Below are positions 34,305-43,860 of a DNA stretch of 45,233 nt, piece by piece. The DNA is taken from NCBI RefSeq assembly GCF_934295145.1, contig NZ_CAKRAS010000022.1, positions 1-45,233 of the forward strand, in the 5' to 3' direction. Each line of letters opens with the position of its first letter. Position 1 is the stretch's first letter. Position numbers and translations under genes: made by a program. The notes beneath the pieces were generated by a model. That model was given only the letters and a program-made list of their open reading frames with translations. It was not told where the DNA came from and did no database searches. Source of the stretch: an uncultured Eubacterium sp. (GTDB taxonomy: Bacteria > Bacillota > Clostridia > Lachnospirales > Lachnospiraceae).

Positions 34305-34346
34305 ACAAAAAATAGAACTATTCAGCATGTTTCTGAATAGCTCTAT
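34305..34346 (-). terminator. Terminator of the two-component operon
   Basis: Reading leftward, AATAGAGCTATTCAG pairs with CTGAATAGTTCTATT across AAACATG and is followed by a T-run. It lies about 20 bases past the kinase stop codon. Confidence 0.8.
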
Positions 34347-34367
34347 TGTAACAATTATTTCCTGTTT

Positions 34368-35711
34368 TTACCAGACCACTTTTATCAGCATGGAATGCCC
34401 ATCCTCACTGAACGCAGAAATTTTTCCCTTATGTGCAGTTACAACCGCCTTAGCCACAGACAGGCCGATACCGGAACCGCCTTTTTCCGAATTACGCGCT
34501 TCGTCCAGCCGATAAAAACGCTCAAATACCTGATCCAGATTTCCCTGCGGAATCGGCTCCGTCTCGTTCCATACCGTCAGGATCGTTTTGTTTCCTTTGC
34601 CCCAGAGATGTACGCGGATCGTACTGTCCGGTGTGGAATATTTCACTGCATTATCCAGCAAAATGTCAAAAAGCTGACGAATGGTTTTCTCCTCGCCGTT
34701 CAGCATAATGCCATCTGCAATGTCTGTCTCGATATTTTTATTCTGCATCATCACCAGTGTCTCAAATGGTTCTACGCAGTCAATCAAAGCATCGGAAAGT
34801 GAAAATTTTGTCTTTACTCCATTGACTTCGCCTTCATCCAGCTTGGACAGGGTGATCAGCTGCTGTGTCATGACGGTCAGACGGTGCACCTGATTGCGGA
34901 TACTTTTGGTCCACTGACTCTCCCCGTTGTCCATCTCGATAATCTCTGTGTTGGCATCAATGATGGTCAGTGGTGTCTTCAGTTCATGGCTGGCATCTGT
35001 AATAAACTGCTTCTGTTTTTTGTAGCTTTCTGCCACCGGCCGGAACACCAGTTTTGAGAAAAATACAACCAGTACAAACACGGCGGCCAGCCCCACAGTG
35101 GAAATACCAAAACTATTTTTCGCAAAGTTTTTCACCGTTGTGATTTCCTGTCGACAGTCCACAAATACGATCATGGTTCCGTCTTCCGTCTCGGTCACGC
35201 GATAACGGTAAATATCAAAAAATCCGGTTGTTTTTCCGGAAGTATACACTTCACTGGCGTACTCTTTTGCGGAATCCTCATCAATGGCGGCAATTTTTCC
35301 GGTGTCACAGTCTGATACATCTCCATCGGAATCAAAAGTTACCGTAAAATAGCGGGTTTCAAATGGGGTTTCCTTGGAAAAACCCATGTGATCTTTGCCA
35401 ATGTTATCCGGCGGATTTTTCTGATCATCTGCTATATTTTCCCCATCCGGCTTATCCGGTGGAGTCGTATCCGAATTTGAATCCTCCGGTGGCTGTCCGT
35501 TCTGCCCCTGATTTTCCGTTGCACCAGAATCATTTATACCTGCATCACCGAAACTTCCGCCTTCGCTGACGATCCATTCCGTCAGAGTATCTGCTTTTTC
35601 CACCAGATGATGATAATTGACGATATTCACCGCCAATATCATACTTTCCAGTACGATCAGAATCGCACACATGGCGGCTATAATAAATTTTTTTCGTAAT
35701 TTCTTTATCAT
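34368..35711 (-). CDS. Sensor histidine kinase (OmpR-type partner)
   Basis: The product is 447 residues. Membrane helices lie at about 9-31 and 201-220. The extracellular loop between them includes a Gly/Asn/Asp/Pro-rich low-complexity part at about 52-105. HisKA has DASHELKTPL with His242, then the N-box LLDNAVKYS and GGSGIGLSVAKAVV. No HAMP domain is obvious. The regulator gene lies 11 bases upstream in the same operon. The signal is unknown; the acidic loop could bind cations or cationic peptides (speculation). Confidence 0.92.
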   Translation of the reverse strand: MIKKLRKKFIIAAMCAILIVLESMILAVNIVNYHHLVEKADTLTEWIVSEGGSFGDAGINDSGATENQGQNGQPPEDSNSDTTPPDKPDGENIADDQKNPPDNIGKDHMGFSKETPFETRYFTVTFDSDGDVSDCDTGKIAAIDEDSAKEYASEVYTSGKTTGFFDIYRYRVTETEDGTMIVFVDCRQEITTVKNFAKNSFGISTVGLAAVFVLVVFFSKLVFRPVAESYKKQKQFITDASHELKTPLTIIDANTEIIEMDNGESQWTKSIRNQVHRLTVMTQQLITLSKLDEGEVNGVKTKFSLSDALIDCVEPFETLVMMQNKNIETDIADGIMLNGEEKTIRQLFDILLDNAVKYSTPDSTIRVHLWGKGNKTILTVWNETEPIPQGNLDQVFERFYRLDEARNSEKGGSGIGLSVAKAVVTAHKGKISAFSEDGHSMLIKVVW

Positions 35712-35722
35712 AGTGATTTTTC

Positions 35723-36397
35723 CTATTCTGACACAACCAGGGAATAACCTAACCCGCGGGCTGCTTTGATCTTAATATCCGCGCCAAGTTCCTGCAGTTT
35801 TTTCCGCAAATAAGAAATATAAACCCAGACCGTTCTTGTATCCGTTTCCGTGTCATATCCCCAGACTTTTTCCAGAAAACGCTCTGTTGAGATCAGCTGA
35901 CCGGGATTTGCCATCATCATTTCCATCATCTGAAATTCCTTGTTTGGAAGGTGCAGGCTGCCTGTTTCTGAACGCAGTTCAAAACTGGCACAATCCAGTT
36001 CCATATTTCCCATTTTTAATACGGTAGTGGCTGTGGCTGTTTTGCGTCGTGTCACCGCCCGCAATCTGGCCAGCAGTTCTTTTGCAGCAAATGGTTTGCT
36101 CAGATAATCGTCCGCTCCTGCATCCAGTCCAACCACACAATCATCCAGTTCTGATTTTGCTGTCAAGATCAGAACCGGAACGTTGTTGCCCTGTCGGCGT
36201 ACATTTTTCAGAACTGTGATGCCGTCCATTTTCGGCATCATGATGTCCAAAATCACATCATCATAATCATCCGCCATAATGTAATCCAGGGCATCCTGTC
36301 CGTTGTAGACTGCGTCTACCGAATAATTGTTATGTTTTAAAATCATGACGAGCGCGTCTGATAATTCGCGCTCGTCCTCTGCCAGTAAAATTCGCAT
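35723..36397 (-). CDS. OmpR/PhoB-family response regulator
   Basis: The product is 224 residues. The receiver domain has AEDE near residue 6, the phospho-acceptor Asp51 in VILDIMMPKMDG and the conserved Lys in YLSKPFAAKELLAR. The winged-helix domain from about 125 has NKEFQMMEMMMANPGQ and YISYLRKKL. It is followed at 11 bases by its kinase. The upstream 330 bases are filled with repeats and hold the presumed promoter, which I could not identify clearly. Confidence 0.93.
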   Translation of the reverse strand: MRILLAEDERELSDALVMILKHNNYSVDAVYNGQDALDYIMADDYDDVILDIMMPKMDGITVLKNVRRQGNNVPVLILTAKSELDDCVVGLDAGADDYLSKPFAAKELLARLRAVTRRKTATATTVLKMGNMELDCASFELRSETGSLHLPNKEFQMMEMMMANPGQLISTERFLEKVWGYDTETDTRTVWVYISYLRKKLQELGADIKIKAARGLGYSLVVSE

Positions 36398-36423
36398 GTT
36401 TACTCCTATCCTGCTTTTCTTTC

Positions 36424-36660
36424 ATCTCAGTCTGAGTTGGGACTCCCTCTTCTGCATGTGGTAAGTAATAACAATTTATCTCAGTCGAGAAGACTCCCAC
36501 TTCTGTAAGTGGCGAGTAATAACAAGTCTTTCTCAGTGGGAGTACAATCTCCGACTGAGATAAACGCTCCGCGAGGATGTGCAGTGATTCTGAGAAGAAT
36601 ATGTCAGCTTTCGCTGACCAGAATCACGCACCAAGTCTCACGTGCGTTCGACTTGAATTT
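36424..36660. repeat. Palindromic repeat cluster D
   Basis: Two imperfect tandem units of about 53 bases (from 36426 and 36479) share CTCAGT, GACTCCC, CTTCTG, GTGG and AGTAATAACAA. They are followed by CTCAGTGGGAG (36532-36542) pairing with CTCCGACTGAG (36549-36559), and then a hairpin with AGAATCAC/GTGATTCT outer and GTCAGC/GCTGAC inner arms (36583-36628). A related palindrome lies at 43861-43884. No gene is seen in 36398-36725. Possible origin from ends of an IS200/IS605-type element is unproven. Confidence 0.55.
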
Positions 36661-36725
36661 CTTTACTAACAGTATAGGGTGGAAACTTTAAATTTACCTA
36701 AAAAAATCAAAAAAGATAATTTTTT

Positions 36726-38324
36726 CTATCTATCCCACTTATCACACAGCGCATTGATCTGATCTGCGAACTTCGCCATATCTTTATTTGCGATTTCTTT
36801 GTTTTTATGGATAACCGCAATCAGGCGCTGACCTGCTGCCAGAAGTCTCTCAAATACCGTGTTGACAGATTTCTTGGTCTTGCGTTTCTCTGCCAGTTTT
36901 CTGCTGCCCTGAACAACGCACAGATTCTGCTGCAGATCATAAATATCCCCGCTGTACGGAGCCACGGCATCCACACCAACCACTTCTTTTAAATGTGCTG
37001 CAAAATTATCCGTCACCTGATCCTGTCCATGAACCACAAACACCCGTTTCGGTTTCTGCTTCATGCCCTGCACCCAGGCGGTCAGGTGATCTTTATCCGC
37101 ATGGCCGCTGATACCCGGCAGATTCAAAATTTCTGCATTGACATGTACTGTCTCACCAAAAAGTTTTACCTCTTTTGCGCCGTTCAACAGCTGATATCCC
37201 AATGTGCCCGGAACCTGATATCCAACAAATACAATAGTACACTCTTCCCGCCACAAATTATGTTTCAGATGATGGCGGATACGGCCTGCCTCACACATTC
37301 CGGAAGCAGATATAATTACCTTTGGTGTCTTGATAAAATTAATTCCTCTGGATTCATCACTGGAAACCGTGGTCTTTAATCCGGGGAAACCAATTGGATT
37401 AATGCCACTTTTGATCATTTCCAGATCTTCCTCGCGAAAACACTCCAGCACGTTTTTATTAAAAATATTTGTCGCTTCGATGGCAAGCGGACTATCCACA
37501 TACACCTCGAAATTCTGGAAGGAAGACAACATCTGATTTTGTTTGATTTTTCTCAGATAATACAGCATTTCCTGGGTACGTCCTACGGAAAATGCCGGAA
37601 TAACTACGTTTCCTCCTCTGGCAAATGTCACTGCCAGCACTCTGGCCAGCTCGGATGCATAATCAGGCGGAACATCATGATTTCTGTCTCCATAGGTAGA
37701 CTCCATGATCAGATAATCCGCGGATTCCGGGATTTCCGGATCACGGATCAGCGCACGGTTGCCATTTCCAATATCACCGGAGAAGATCAGTTTGCACTCA
37801 TCGTCCCCCTCTTTTGCCCACATTTCAATAAAAGAAGAGCCAAGCAGATGACCTGCATCACGGAAACATACAGTCAATTCATCGCACACATGCACTTTTT
37901 TATCATAATCACATGGCACAAAATAGTTCAAAACACCCTGCGCATCATTCACACTGTACATAGGAACGACTTCCGGCTGACCGGCTCTGCGGGCTTTCCG
38001 GTTTCTCCAGTCTGCCTCAAACTCCTGAATGTGTGCACTGTCTTTTAACATGATGTTACAAAGCTGTGTGGTAGCATTTGTGGCAAAAATCTGTCCACGG
38101 AAGCCTCTTGCATACAACAGCGGCAATAATCCGGAATGGTCGATATGTGCGTGTGTCACAAACACATAATCAATCGCTGCTGCATTCACCGGAATATCCT
38201 GATTTTCGTAGATGTCTGCCCCCTGCTCCATACCACAATCCACCAGAATATGTTTTTCCCCGATTTTCAGATAATGACAACTTCCTGTTACTTCATGCGC
38301 TGCACCAATAAATTCAATTCTCAT
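36726..38324 (-). CDS. MBL-fold/beta-CASP RNA-processing hydrolase
   Basis: The product is 532 residues. The metallo-beta-lactamase part has VTHAHIDHSG (the HxHxDH zinc site), AGHLLGSSF and FSGDIGNGN. The beta-CASP part follows with VVIPAFSVGRTQEM, IISASGMCEAGRIRHHLKHNL and ISGHADKDHL, which supply the remaining metal-binding residues. This is the CPSF-73-like branch, normally RNA endo- or exonucleases. An extra C-terminal region of about 80 basic residues may contact RNA. AAGGGGGG precedes the ATG. It follows the DUF815 ATPase gene by 21 bases. Confidence 0.9.
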   Translation of the reverse strand: MRIEFIGAAHEVTGSCHYLKIGEKHILVDCGMEQGADIYENQDIPVNAAAIDYVFVTHAHIDHSGLLPLLYARGFRGQIFATNATTQLCNIMLKDSAHIQEFEADWRNRKARRAGQPEVVPMYSVNDAQGVLNYFVPCDYDKKVHVCDELTVCFRDAGHLLGSSFIEMWAKEGDDECKLIFSGDIGNGNRALIRDPEIPESADYLIMESTYGDRNHDVPPDYASELARVLAVTFARGGNVVIPAFSVGRTQEMLYYLRKIKQNQMLSSFQNFEVYVDSPLAIEATNIFNKNVLECFREEDLEMIKSGINPIGFPGLKTTVSSDESRGINFIKTPKVIISASGMCEAGRIRHHLKHNLWREECTIVFVGYQVPGTLGYQLLNGAKEVKLFGETVHVNAEILNLPGISGHADKDHLTAWVQGMKQKPKRVFVVHGQDQVTDNFAAHLKEVVGVDAVAPYSGDIYDLQQNLCVVQGSRKLAEKRKTKKSVNTVFERLLAAGQRLIAVIHKNKEIANKDMAKFADQINALCDKWDR

Positions 38325-38345
38325 AGAAAAACCCCCTTCTACATA

Positions 38346-39662
38346 TTATTTTTCATCATCCTCTTTGCCCTGCAGATAGTAGATAAATTGCTGTGCGGTT
38401 CTGCCGGAAATTCCGCCATGGCTCAGTTCCCATTTATTTGCTTCTGCCTTCAGCTCATCCTCAGACATCTTGATGCCTGCTTTTGCAGCCAGATGGACCA
38501 CAATGTCAAAATACTCTTTCTGGCTCGGTTTGGAGTAATTGATGGTAACACCAAAACGGTTAACCAGAGAAAGTTTCTCCTGCATCGTGTCGGAACGATG
38601 CATTCCCTCATCCTGCTGTACATCGTTGCGGTCGCTCCATGTCTCACGGATCAGATGACGGCGGTTGGATGTCGCATAGATCAGAATATTATCCGGTTTT
38701 GTCTCCACACCGCCTTCGATGACAGCCTTCAGGAATTTATATTCAATCTCAAATTCCTCAAATGAGAGATCATCCATATAAATAATGAACTTGTAATTTC
38801 TGTTTTTCACGGCTGCGATAACATTTGACAGATCTTTGAACTGATGCTTGTAAATTTCAATCATGCGCAGACCCTGACCGTAAAACTCATTGACAATTGC
38901 TTTGATACTGGTTGATTTACCGGTTCCACTGTCACCAAAGAGCAGCACATTGTTTGCTTTTTTTCCTTCCACAAAGGCACGGGTATTGTCCACCAGTTTT
39001 TTCTTCTGGATCTCATATCCAACCAGATCAGACAGCATCACTTTATCCATGTTGTTGATCGGTAAAAATACAAGTTTGCTGTCGGTACGATCCTGAATAC
39101 GGAATGCCTTGTTCAGACCAAACATGCCAACACCGTAATCACGGTAAAATTCAGTTACTGCTGTGAAAAATCCTTCCACATCTTTCGCCTGTTCCATGCG
39201 GCTGCTCAATGCCTGTACTTTCTCACTGACATTTTTGTTGTACATCAGTTCTTTTTTCTCAATGGCACGATAATTGGAAATCTGTGTAAAGCAGTCAATA
39301 CCAAGAGATTTCTCAATTTCAGAAAAATCATACTCAAACAGATTTTTGATGGCCGCGAAATCATTTTTTGCGAAATGGTTGACACTTCCATCGTTCGCAC
39401 CGATTTTTTCACAGGTGATGCTGAATGGATTTTCATTTGTAATAAGGAAATACGCCAGGTAATTGTGCCACAGATTATTATCAAATCCAAAATCTGTTGC
39501 CACCGTCAGCAGACGTTTGATCTGGGTATACACCTTGCGGATCAGCACTGCATTGCTCTGGGTGCCCTCCTCAAATTCCCGGAAAATCTCACCCATCTGA
39601 TATAAAATACAATCCTCGTCTATGTCTCCATACATAATTAATTTTGCAATATCTCTGTACAT
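38346..39662 (-). CDS. DUF815-family AAA+ ATPase
   Basis: The product is 438 residues. An N-terminal helical region of about 200 residues precedes the ATPase domain: LVGYEIQKKKLVDNTRAF, Walker A FGDSGTGKST, Walker B FIIYMDDLSFE, and YATSNRRHLIRETW, which is diagnostic of DUF815 (PF05673). The role of the family is not established. It is the first gene of a leftward unit with the beta-CASP hydrolase and is divergent from the xpaC/telA-like pair. GGAGG lies about 9 bases before the start codon. Confidence 0.88.
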   Translation of the reverse strand: MYRDIAKLIMYGDIDEDCILYQMGEIFREFEEGTQSNAVLIRKVYTQIKRLLTVATDFGFDNNLWHNYLAYFLITNENPFSITCEKIGANDGSVNHFAKNDFAAIKNLFEYDFSEIEKSLGIDCFTQISNYRAIEKKELMYNKNVSEKVQALSSRMEQAKDVEGFFTAVTEFYRDYGVGMFGLNKAFRIQDRTDSKLVFLPINNMDKVMLSDLVGYEIQKKKLVDNTRAFVEGKKANNVLLFGDSGTGKSTSIKAIVNEFYGQGLRMIEIYKHQFKDLSNVIAAVKNRNYKFIIYMDDLSFEEFEIEYKFLKAVIEGGVETKPDNILIYATSNRRHLIRETWSDRNDVQQDEGMHRSDTMQEKLSLVNRFGVTINYSKPSQKEYFDIVVHLAAKAGIKMSEDELKAEANKWELSHGGISGRTAQQFIYYLQGKEDDEK

Positions 39663-39759
39663 ACTGAAACCTCCTGTACGTTTTCTTTTTTATGGTTCCT
39701 GCCGGAACTTCTTTATGCTTTTTTAATAGTTTATACCCTTTTTTCCACTTTGCCAATAG

Positions 39760-39788
39760 TTGTATTTTTCTTTCTGATAAGGTATCAT
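39760..39788 (+). promoter_or_regulatory. Promoter of the xpaC/telA-like pair
   Basis: TTGTAT (39760-39765), 17 bases, TATCAT (39783-39788), about 75 bases before the start codon. A GTTCC-TGCC-GGAAC palindrome lies near 39692-39705 between the divergent genes. Confidence 0.6.
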
Positions 39789-39864
39789 AGAAAACATAAA
39801 AACGAATCCATTTCTTATTGTAAGAACTACAGGATTTGCATAACGTAACAAAGGAGATTTTTAT

Positions 39865-41031
39865 ATGCCAAATACAAACTGGAATGACGTTGGTGATAAA
39901 ATAAAAGATGCCGTTGACGCAGCCATCTCCACCGGAGATTTTACAAACCTGAGCCGTTCCATCGGAGACGTGATCAACGACACCATCGACAACGTAAAAA
40001 GTTCAGTGAAAGATTCTGCCAATAATTCATATAGCTCTAATCCGTACTATAAAACGACACACACGCGACCGGCTCCGGATCAGGCACAGCCACCGGTATT
40101 ATACAACAAGCGTCCGGGCGGACAGGCCGGTGCCATCATCAGCATGGCGCTTGGATATTCCGTTGGAATATTTACACTGGCAGGACTGATCACATTCACA
40201 GCCCTCAGCGCAGCTGTTTCCCATATGTTTATCGTACCGGTTGTTATCTTCGGTGTACTCGCCGTCACCGGATTTACCCTTGGTGTCAACGGTACAAAAA
40301 AAATCCGTCTGCTGAACCGTTTCAGAAGCTATGTGCGCCAGATCGACCACCATTTAAGTGTACCGCTTCAGCAGCTTGCGGATTGCAATCACAAATCCAC
40401 TGCATTTATTGCAAAAGATCTGCAAAAAATGATCGATCAGCATCTGTTCTATGAAGCACATGTGGACACACAGGACAACTATTTCCTGCTTTCTGATCAG
40501 GCTTTCGAGGATTACCGCAACGCAAGACTGGAATATTATGAAAAGAAAAAAGTGATGGAAAAAGAGCAGGAAGAACATAAAGTATCTGCCGAATGCCAGA
40601 AACTGATAGATGAAGGGCAGGCTTATGTCCGCCATATCCGTGAATGCAATGATGCAATCCCGGGAGAGGAAATTTCCCGCAAACTGGATAAAATGGAGCA
40701 GCTGGTACAGCGTATTTTTGACGAAGTCCGGATTCACCCGGAAGTGGCCCCAGAGCTGCAGAAAATGATGAACTATTATCTGCCGACCACATCCAAACTG
40801 CTGGATGCTTACCGCGAGCTGGATCAACAGCCAATCGAAGGGGAAAATATCAGCAGCACAAAAGCTGAAATTGAGCAGACAGTTGATACCCTGAACATTG
40901 CATTCGAAAAACTGCTGGACAACTTATTTGCAGACCGCGCCTGGGATATCTCTTCTGATATCTCAGTATTGAATACGATGCTTGCACAGGAAGGTCTGAA
41001 AGAAGACGATTTCAGCCTTAATAACAAATAA
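39865..41031 (+). CDS. XpaC-like membrane protein
   Basis: The product is 388 residues. A soluble N-terminal 90 residues precedes two adjacent hydrophobic helices (about 92-115 and 120-140). The rest is a long, charged helical region with a coiled stretch near EKKKVMEKEQEEHKVSAECQ. The layout and the downstream telA-like gene match the XpaC family (PF10112, named after 5-bromo-4-chloroindolyl phosphate hydrolysis), whose true function is unclear. AAAGGAG precedes the ATG by 9 bases. It forms an operon with the next gene, 27 bases away. Confidence 0.8.
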   Translation: MPNTNWNDVGDKIKDAVDAAISTGDFTNLSRSIGDVINDTIDNVKSSVKDSANNSYSSNPYYKTTHTRPAPDQAQPPVLYNKRPGGQAGAIISMALGYSVGIFTLAGLITFTALSAAVSHMFIVPVVIFGVLAVTGFTLGVNGTKKIRLLNRFRSYVRQIDHHLSVPLQQLADCNHKSTAFIAKDLQKMIDQHLFYEAHVDTQDNYFLLSDQAFEDYRNARLEYYEKKKVMEKEQEEHKVSAECQKLIDEGQAYVRHIRECNDAIPGEEISRKLDKMEQLVQRIFDEVRIHPEVAPELQKMMNYYLPTTSKLLDAYRELDQQPIEGENISSTKAEIEQTVDTLNIAFEKLLDNLFADRAWDISSDISVLNTMLAQEGLKEDDFSLNNK

Positions 41032-41058
41032 AATCATTTTTTAAGGAGAACATTTACT

Positions 41059-42216
41059 ATGGACAACGAATTTAAAGACTTTGCAACCACACCAACACTG
41101 ACTTTTGATGTGGCGCCGGAGACAAAAGAAACACCGGCTGCAACTGCTGCTTCTGATCTTGCAGAACAGGCTGCCGACCCGGCATTCAGTGAAAACAATC
41201 TGACTCCGGAAGAATTACAGATGGTCAACGACTTTTCTGAAAAAATCGACCTGCACAACTCTCAGGCAATTTTACAGTACGGTGTTGGCACACAGAAAAA
41301 AATGGCTGACTTTTCCGAAGCTGCCCTAAATAACGTCCGCACCAAAGATCTGGGCGAAGTAGGTGACATGCTCTCCTCTCTGGTTGTCGACCTGAAAAGT
41401 TTTGATATCACAGAGCAGGATAAAGGGTTCAAAGGATTATTCAAAAAATCCTCCAACAAGATCACTGCTATGAAAGCAAAATATGACAAAGCTGAGGTAA
41501 ATGTAAATAATGTATGTACCGCTCTGGAAAATCATCAGGTAACTCTGATGAAAGACATTGCCTTGCTGGACAAAATGTATGATGTTAACCTGAATTATTT
41601 CAAAGAGCTTTCCATGTACATCCTTGCAGGAAAGAAAAAACTGGAAGAAGTCCGCGCCGGCGAACTTGCCGAAGCAGTTGCAAAAGCAAATGCTTCCAAC
41701 CTTCCGGAAGATGCACAGGCAGCCAAAGACCTGCAGTCCATGTGTGATCGTTTTGAGAAGAAAATCCATGATCTGGAACTGACCAGAATGATTTCCATTC
41801 AGACTGCACCGCAGATCCGCATGGTACAGAATAACGATACGCTGATGGCTGAAAAAATTCAGTCTACTATCGTCAATACCATTCCGCTGTGGAAGAGCCA
41901 GATGGTACTTGCCCTTGGCATTGAGCACTCCGCACAGGCAGCCAAAGCACAGCGTGAAGTAACAGATATGACAAATGAACTGCTACGCAAAAATGCTGAC
42001 ATTCTGAAAACTGCTACTATTGATACTGCCAGAGAATCTGAGCGTGGCATTGTAGATCTTGAGACACTGAAACATACAAATGAATCTCTGATCAGTACTT
42101 TTGATGAAGTATTGAAGATTCAGACAGAAGGCCGTGAAAAACGTCAGACTGCGGAAGCAGAAATGCAGCGTATGGAAAATGAACTCAAAAAGAAACTTCT
42201 TGAGATTCGTAATTAA
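41059..42216 (+). CDS. TelA-like toxic anion resistance family protein
   Basis: The product is 385 residues, soluble and almost wholly helical. Family blocks are MVNDFSEKIDLHNSQAILQYG, GLFKKSSNKITAMKAKYDKAEVNVN, QTAPQIRMVQNNDTLMAEKIQSTIVNTIPLWKSQM and the coiled-coil end. TelA proteins (PF05816) were linked to tellurite resistance and later to cell-envelope stress; the biochemical role is unknown. AAGGAG precedes the ATG by 9 bases. Pairing with xpaC is widely conserved in Firmicutes. Confidence 0.9.
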   Translation: MDNEFKDFATTPTLTFDVAPETKETPAATAASDLAEQAADPAFSENNLTPEELQMVNDFSEKIDLHNSQAILQYGVGTQKKMADFSEAALNNVRTKDLGEVGDMLSSLVVDLKSFDITEQDKGFKGLFKKSSNKITAMKAKYDKAEVNVNNVCTALENHQVTLMKDIALLDKMYDVNLNYFKELSMYILAGKKKLEEVRAGELAEAVAKANASNLPEDAQAAKDLQSMCDRFEKKIHDLELTRMISIQTAPQIRMVQNNDTLMAEKIQSTIVNTIPLWKSQMVLALGIEHSAQAAKAQREVTDMTNELLRKNADILKTATIDTARESERGIVDLETLKHTNESLISTFDEVLKIQTEGREKRQTAEAEMQRMENELKKKLLEIRN

Positions 42217-42236
42217 TTTCTTGTTTATGGTAGTTT

Positions 42237-42440
42237 AAAAAAAGCTGGAAGAAAACTCCAATGCCGGCACGAATGATTTTCTATCTACGCTGCGCCGCTT
42301 ATCTCCGACCGCTTTCGCGAACTCACCAACAGCAAAGACAGCTGTTGGCTCAGACACACTCCCGCGGTCGGGCTATGCTCGCTTCGATAACGAAAATCAG
42401 TCTACCGCCTTGCCTTGGAGTTTTGCTTCCAGCTTTTTTT
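42237..42440. repeat. Long hairpin element H3
   Basis: About 25-bp arms (42237-42261 and 42415-42440, one bulged base) start with an A-run and end in a T-run, so the structure can terminate transcription from both sides. Inside are GATTTTC/GAAAATC, CCGACCGC/GCGGTCGG and CAACAGC/GCTGTTG arms nested in order, so the full 200 bases can fold as one branched stem. It lies between the convergent telA-like and kinase genes. Short readings across it are not credible genes. Confidence 0.7.
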
Positions 42441-42441
42441 A

Positions 42442-42474
42442 TTTACGCCGTGGCACCGCGTGACACGGCGTAAA
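42442..42474. terminator. Second hairpin beside H3
   Basis: TTTACGCCGTG pairs perfectly with CACGGCGTAAA around an 11-base loop, between H3 and the kinase stop codon. It has no T-run of its own. Confidence 0.5.
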
Positions 42475-42496
42475 TGGAACAAAGCAGAAACATTTC

Positions 42497-43822
42497 TCAT
42501 ACCTGCACCGGAAATACAATTTTAATTTCCGTTCCTTTTCCAAGCTCACTTTCTATTTTCAGTTCTGCCTTATGCATCACTGCAATGTGTTTTACAATTG
42601 CAAGACCAAGCCCGGTTCCACCTGTCTGCTTAGATCTGCTTTTATCCACACGATAGAAACGTTCAAAAATACGCTCCTGATCTTCCTTGGATACGCCAAT
42701 TCCGGTATCTTTTACCGACACAAACGGATGACCATTTTCCTCACCGATCGTGACATTCACAGAACCGCCAACACAATTGTATCGAATGGCATTATCACAC
42801 AGATTATAAATCAGCTCATCCATCATACGGCGATTGGCCTGGATTACTTCACTTGCACCTTTCACCCGAACAACCACCTGGTGTTTGTTGGCCTGCATTT
42901 CCAACATATCCTGACAATTCAATGCCATCTCATACAGATCCACCGATTCTTTATCCACACACTCTTCCACAGAATCCAACTGTGACAAACGCAGAATATC
43001 ATTTATCAATGTCAGCAGTCGCTGGGAACTCTTATGGATTTCCCCCGCAAAACGCACAGTATCTTCACCCTGTGCAATCCCCGATTCAATCAGTTCTGCA
43101 TACCCGGAAATGGACGTCAGTGGTGTTTTCAGCTCATGGGATACATTTGCGGTAAATTCCTGCCGCATCTTCGAATTTCGTTTCAATTCCCGATGCTGCT
43201 GATTGATCGTCTCAATAAATGGCTGAATCTCCGGATATGTCTGCATTTCACTTACTTTTTCTACATCCACAGCCAGCATTTCAATTGGTTCAATAAACCG
43301 TTTTGTCATAATATGTCCCAAAACCAGACATAATACAAAAATCACTGCAAAAATACCTATACACTCTGGCACCAGATATGTACACATTTTTGCCACGTAT
43401 GGAATATCTCTGGATACACGGATAATACAGCCATTATCCAGTTTTTCTGCGTAATAAAAAGACAGCGTTCCAATGGTATTGGAACGTCTTGTTGCCTTTC
43501 CTTCACCTTCTTTTAACGCCTGTTGAACCTCCGGGCGTTCCATGTGGTTTTCCATCTTGCTGGCATTGGCTTTGCTCTCATAAAGCACATTTCCGTCTGT
43601 ATTGATCAGTGTAATACGCAGCCCGTCCGCATTTGCATCATAATTCTGCTCCAATGTATTAACAATGTAATCTGAACTTGCAAGGACATGAACATCTGTC
43701 TGCAGATCCTGAAAAATCTGCTTCTGTAACATCATAAAATATGCCCAGAATGTCAAGCCAATGGTCAGTAAAATGGCCAGTGCCGCAATTCCAACTAAAT
43801 TTTTATGAATTTTCTTTCTCAT
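42497..43822 (-). CDS. PhoR-like sensor histidine kinase
   Basis: The product is 441 residues. Membrane helices lie at about 9-31 and 150-171 around an extracellular sensor; a HAMP-like linker follows. HisKA has NVSHELKTPLTSISGYAEL with His229. The ATPase part has the N-box LIYNLCDNAIRYN, KDTGIGVSKED, IFERFYRVDKSRS and GGTGLGLAIVKHI. The layout matches PhoR. Its regulator gene lies 82 bases upstream, separated by a palindromic repeat. Phosphate control is likely from this resemblance but no pst or pho genes are in view. Confidence 0.92.
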   Translation of the reverse strand: MRKKIHKNLVGIAALAILLTIGLTFWAYFMMLQKQIFQDLQTDVHVLASSDYIVNTLEQNYDANADGLRITLINTDGNVLYESKANASKMENHMERPEVQQALKEGEGKATRRSNTIGTLSFYYAEKLDNGCIIRVSRDIPYVAKMCTYLVPECIGIFAVIFVLCLVLGHIMTKRFIEPIEMLAVDVEKVSEMQTYPEIQPFIETINQQHRELKRNSKMRQEFTANVSHELKTPLTSISGYAELIESGIAQGEDTVRFAGEIHKSSQRLLTLINDILRLSQLDSVEECVDKESVDLYEMALNCQDMLEMQANKHQVVVRVKGASEVIQANRRMMDELIYNLCDNAIRYNCVGGSVNVTIGEENGHPFVSVKDTGIGVSKEDQERIFERFYRVDKSRSKQTGGTGLGLAIVKHIAVMHKAELKIESELGKGTEIKIVFPVQV

Positions 43823-43860
43823 ACTTTCTGCCTCGTCAAAAAACTATTTGTATCTTGTTT

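Noticed and set aside
42261..42473. 70-codon rightward reading inside H3
   Set aside because: It lies wholly within nested inverted repeats and has no ribosome site.
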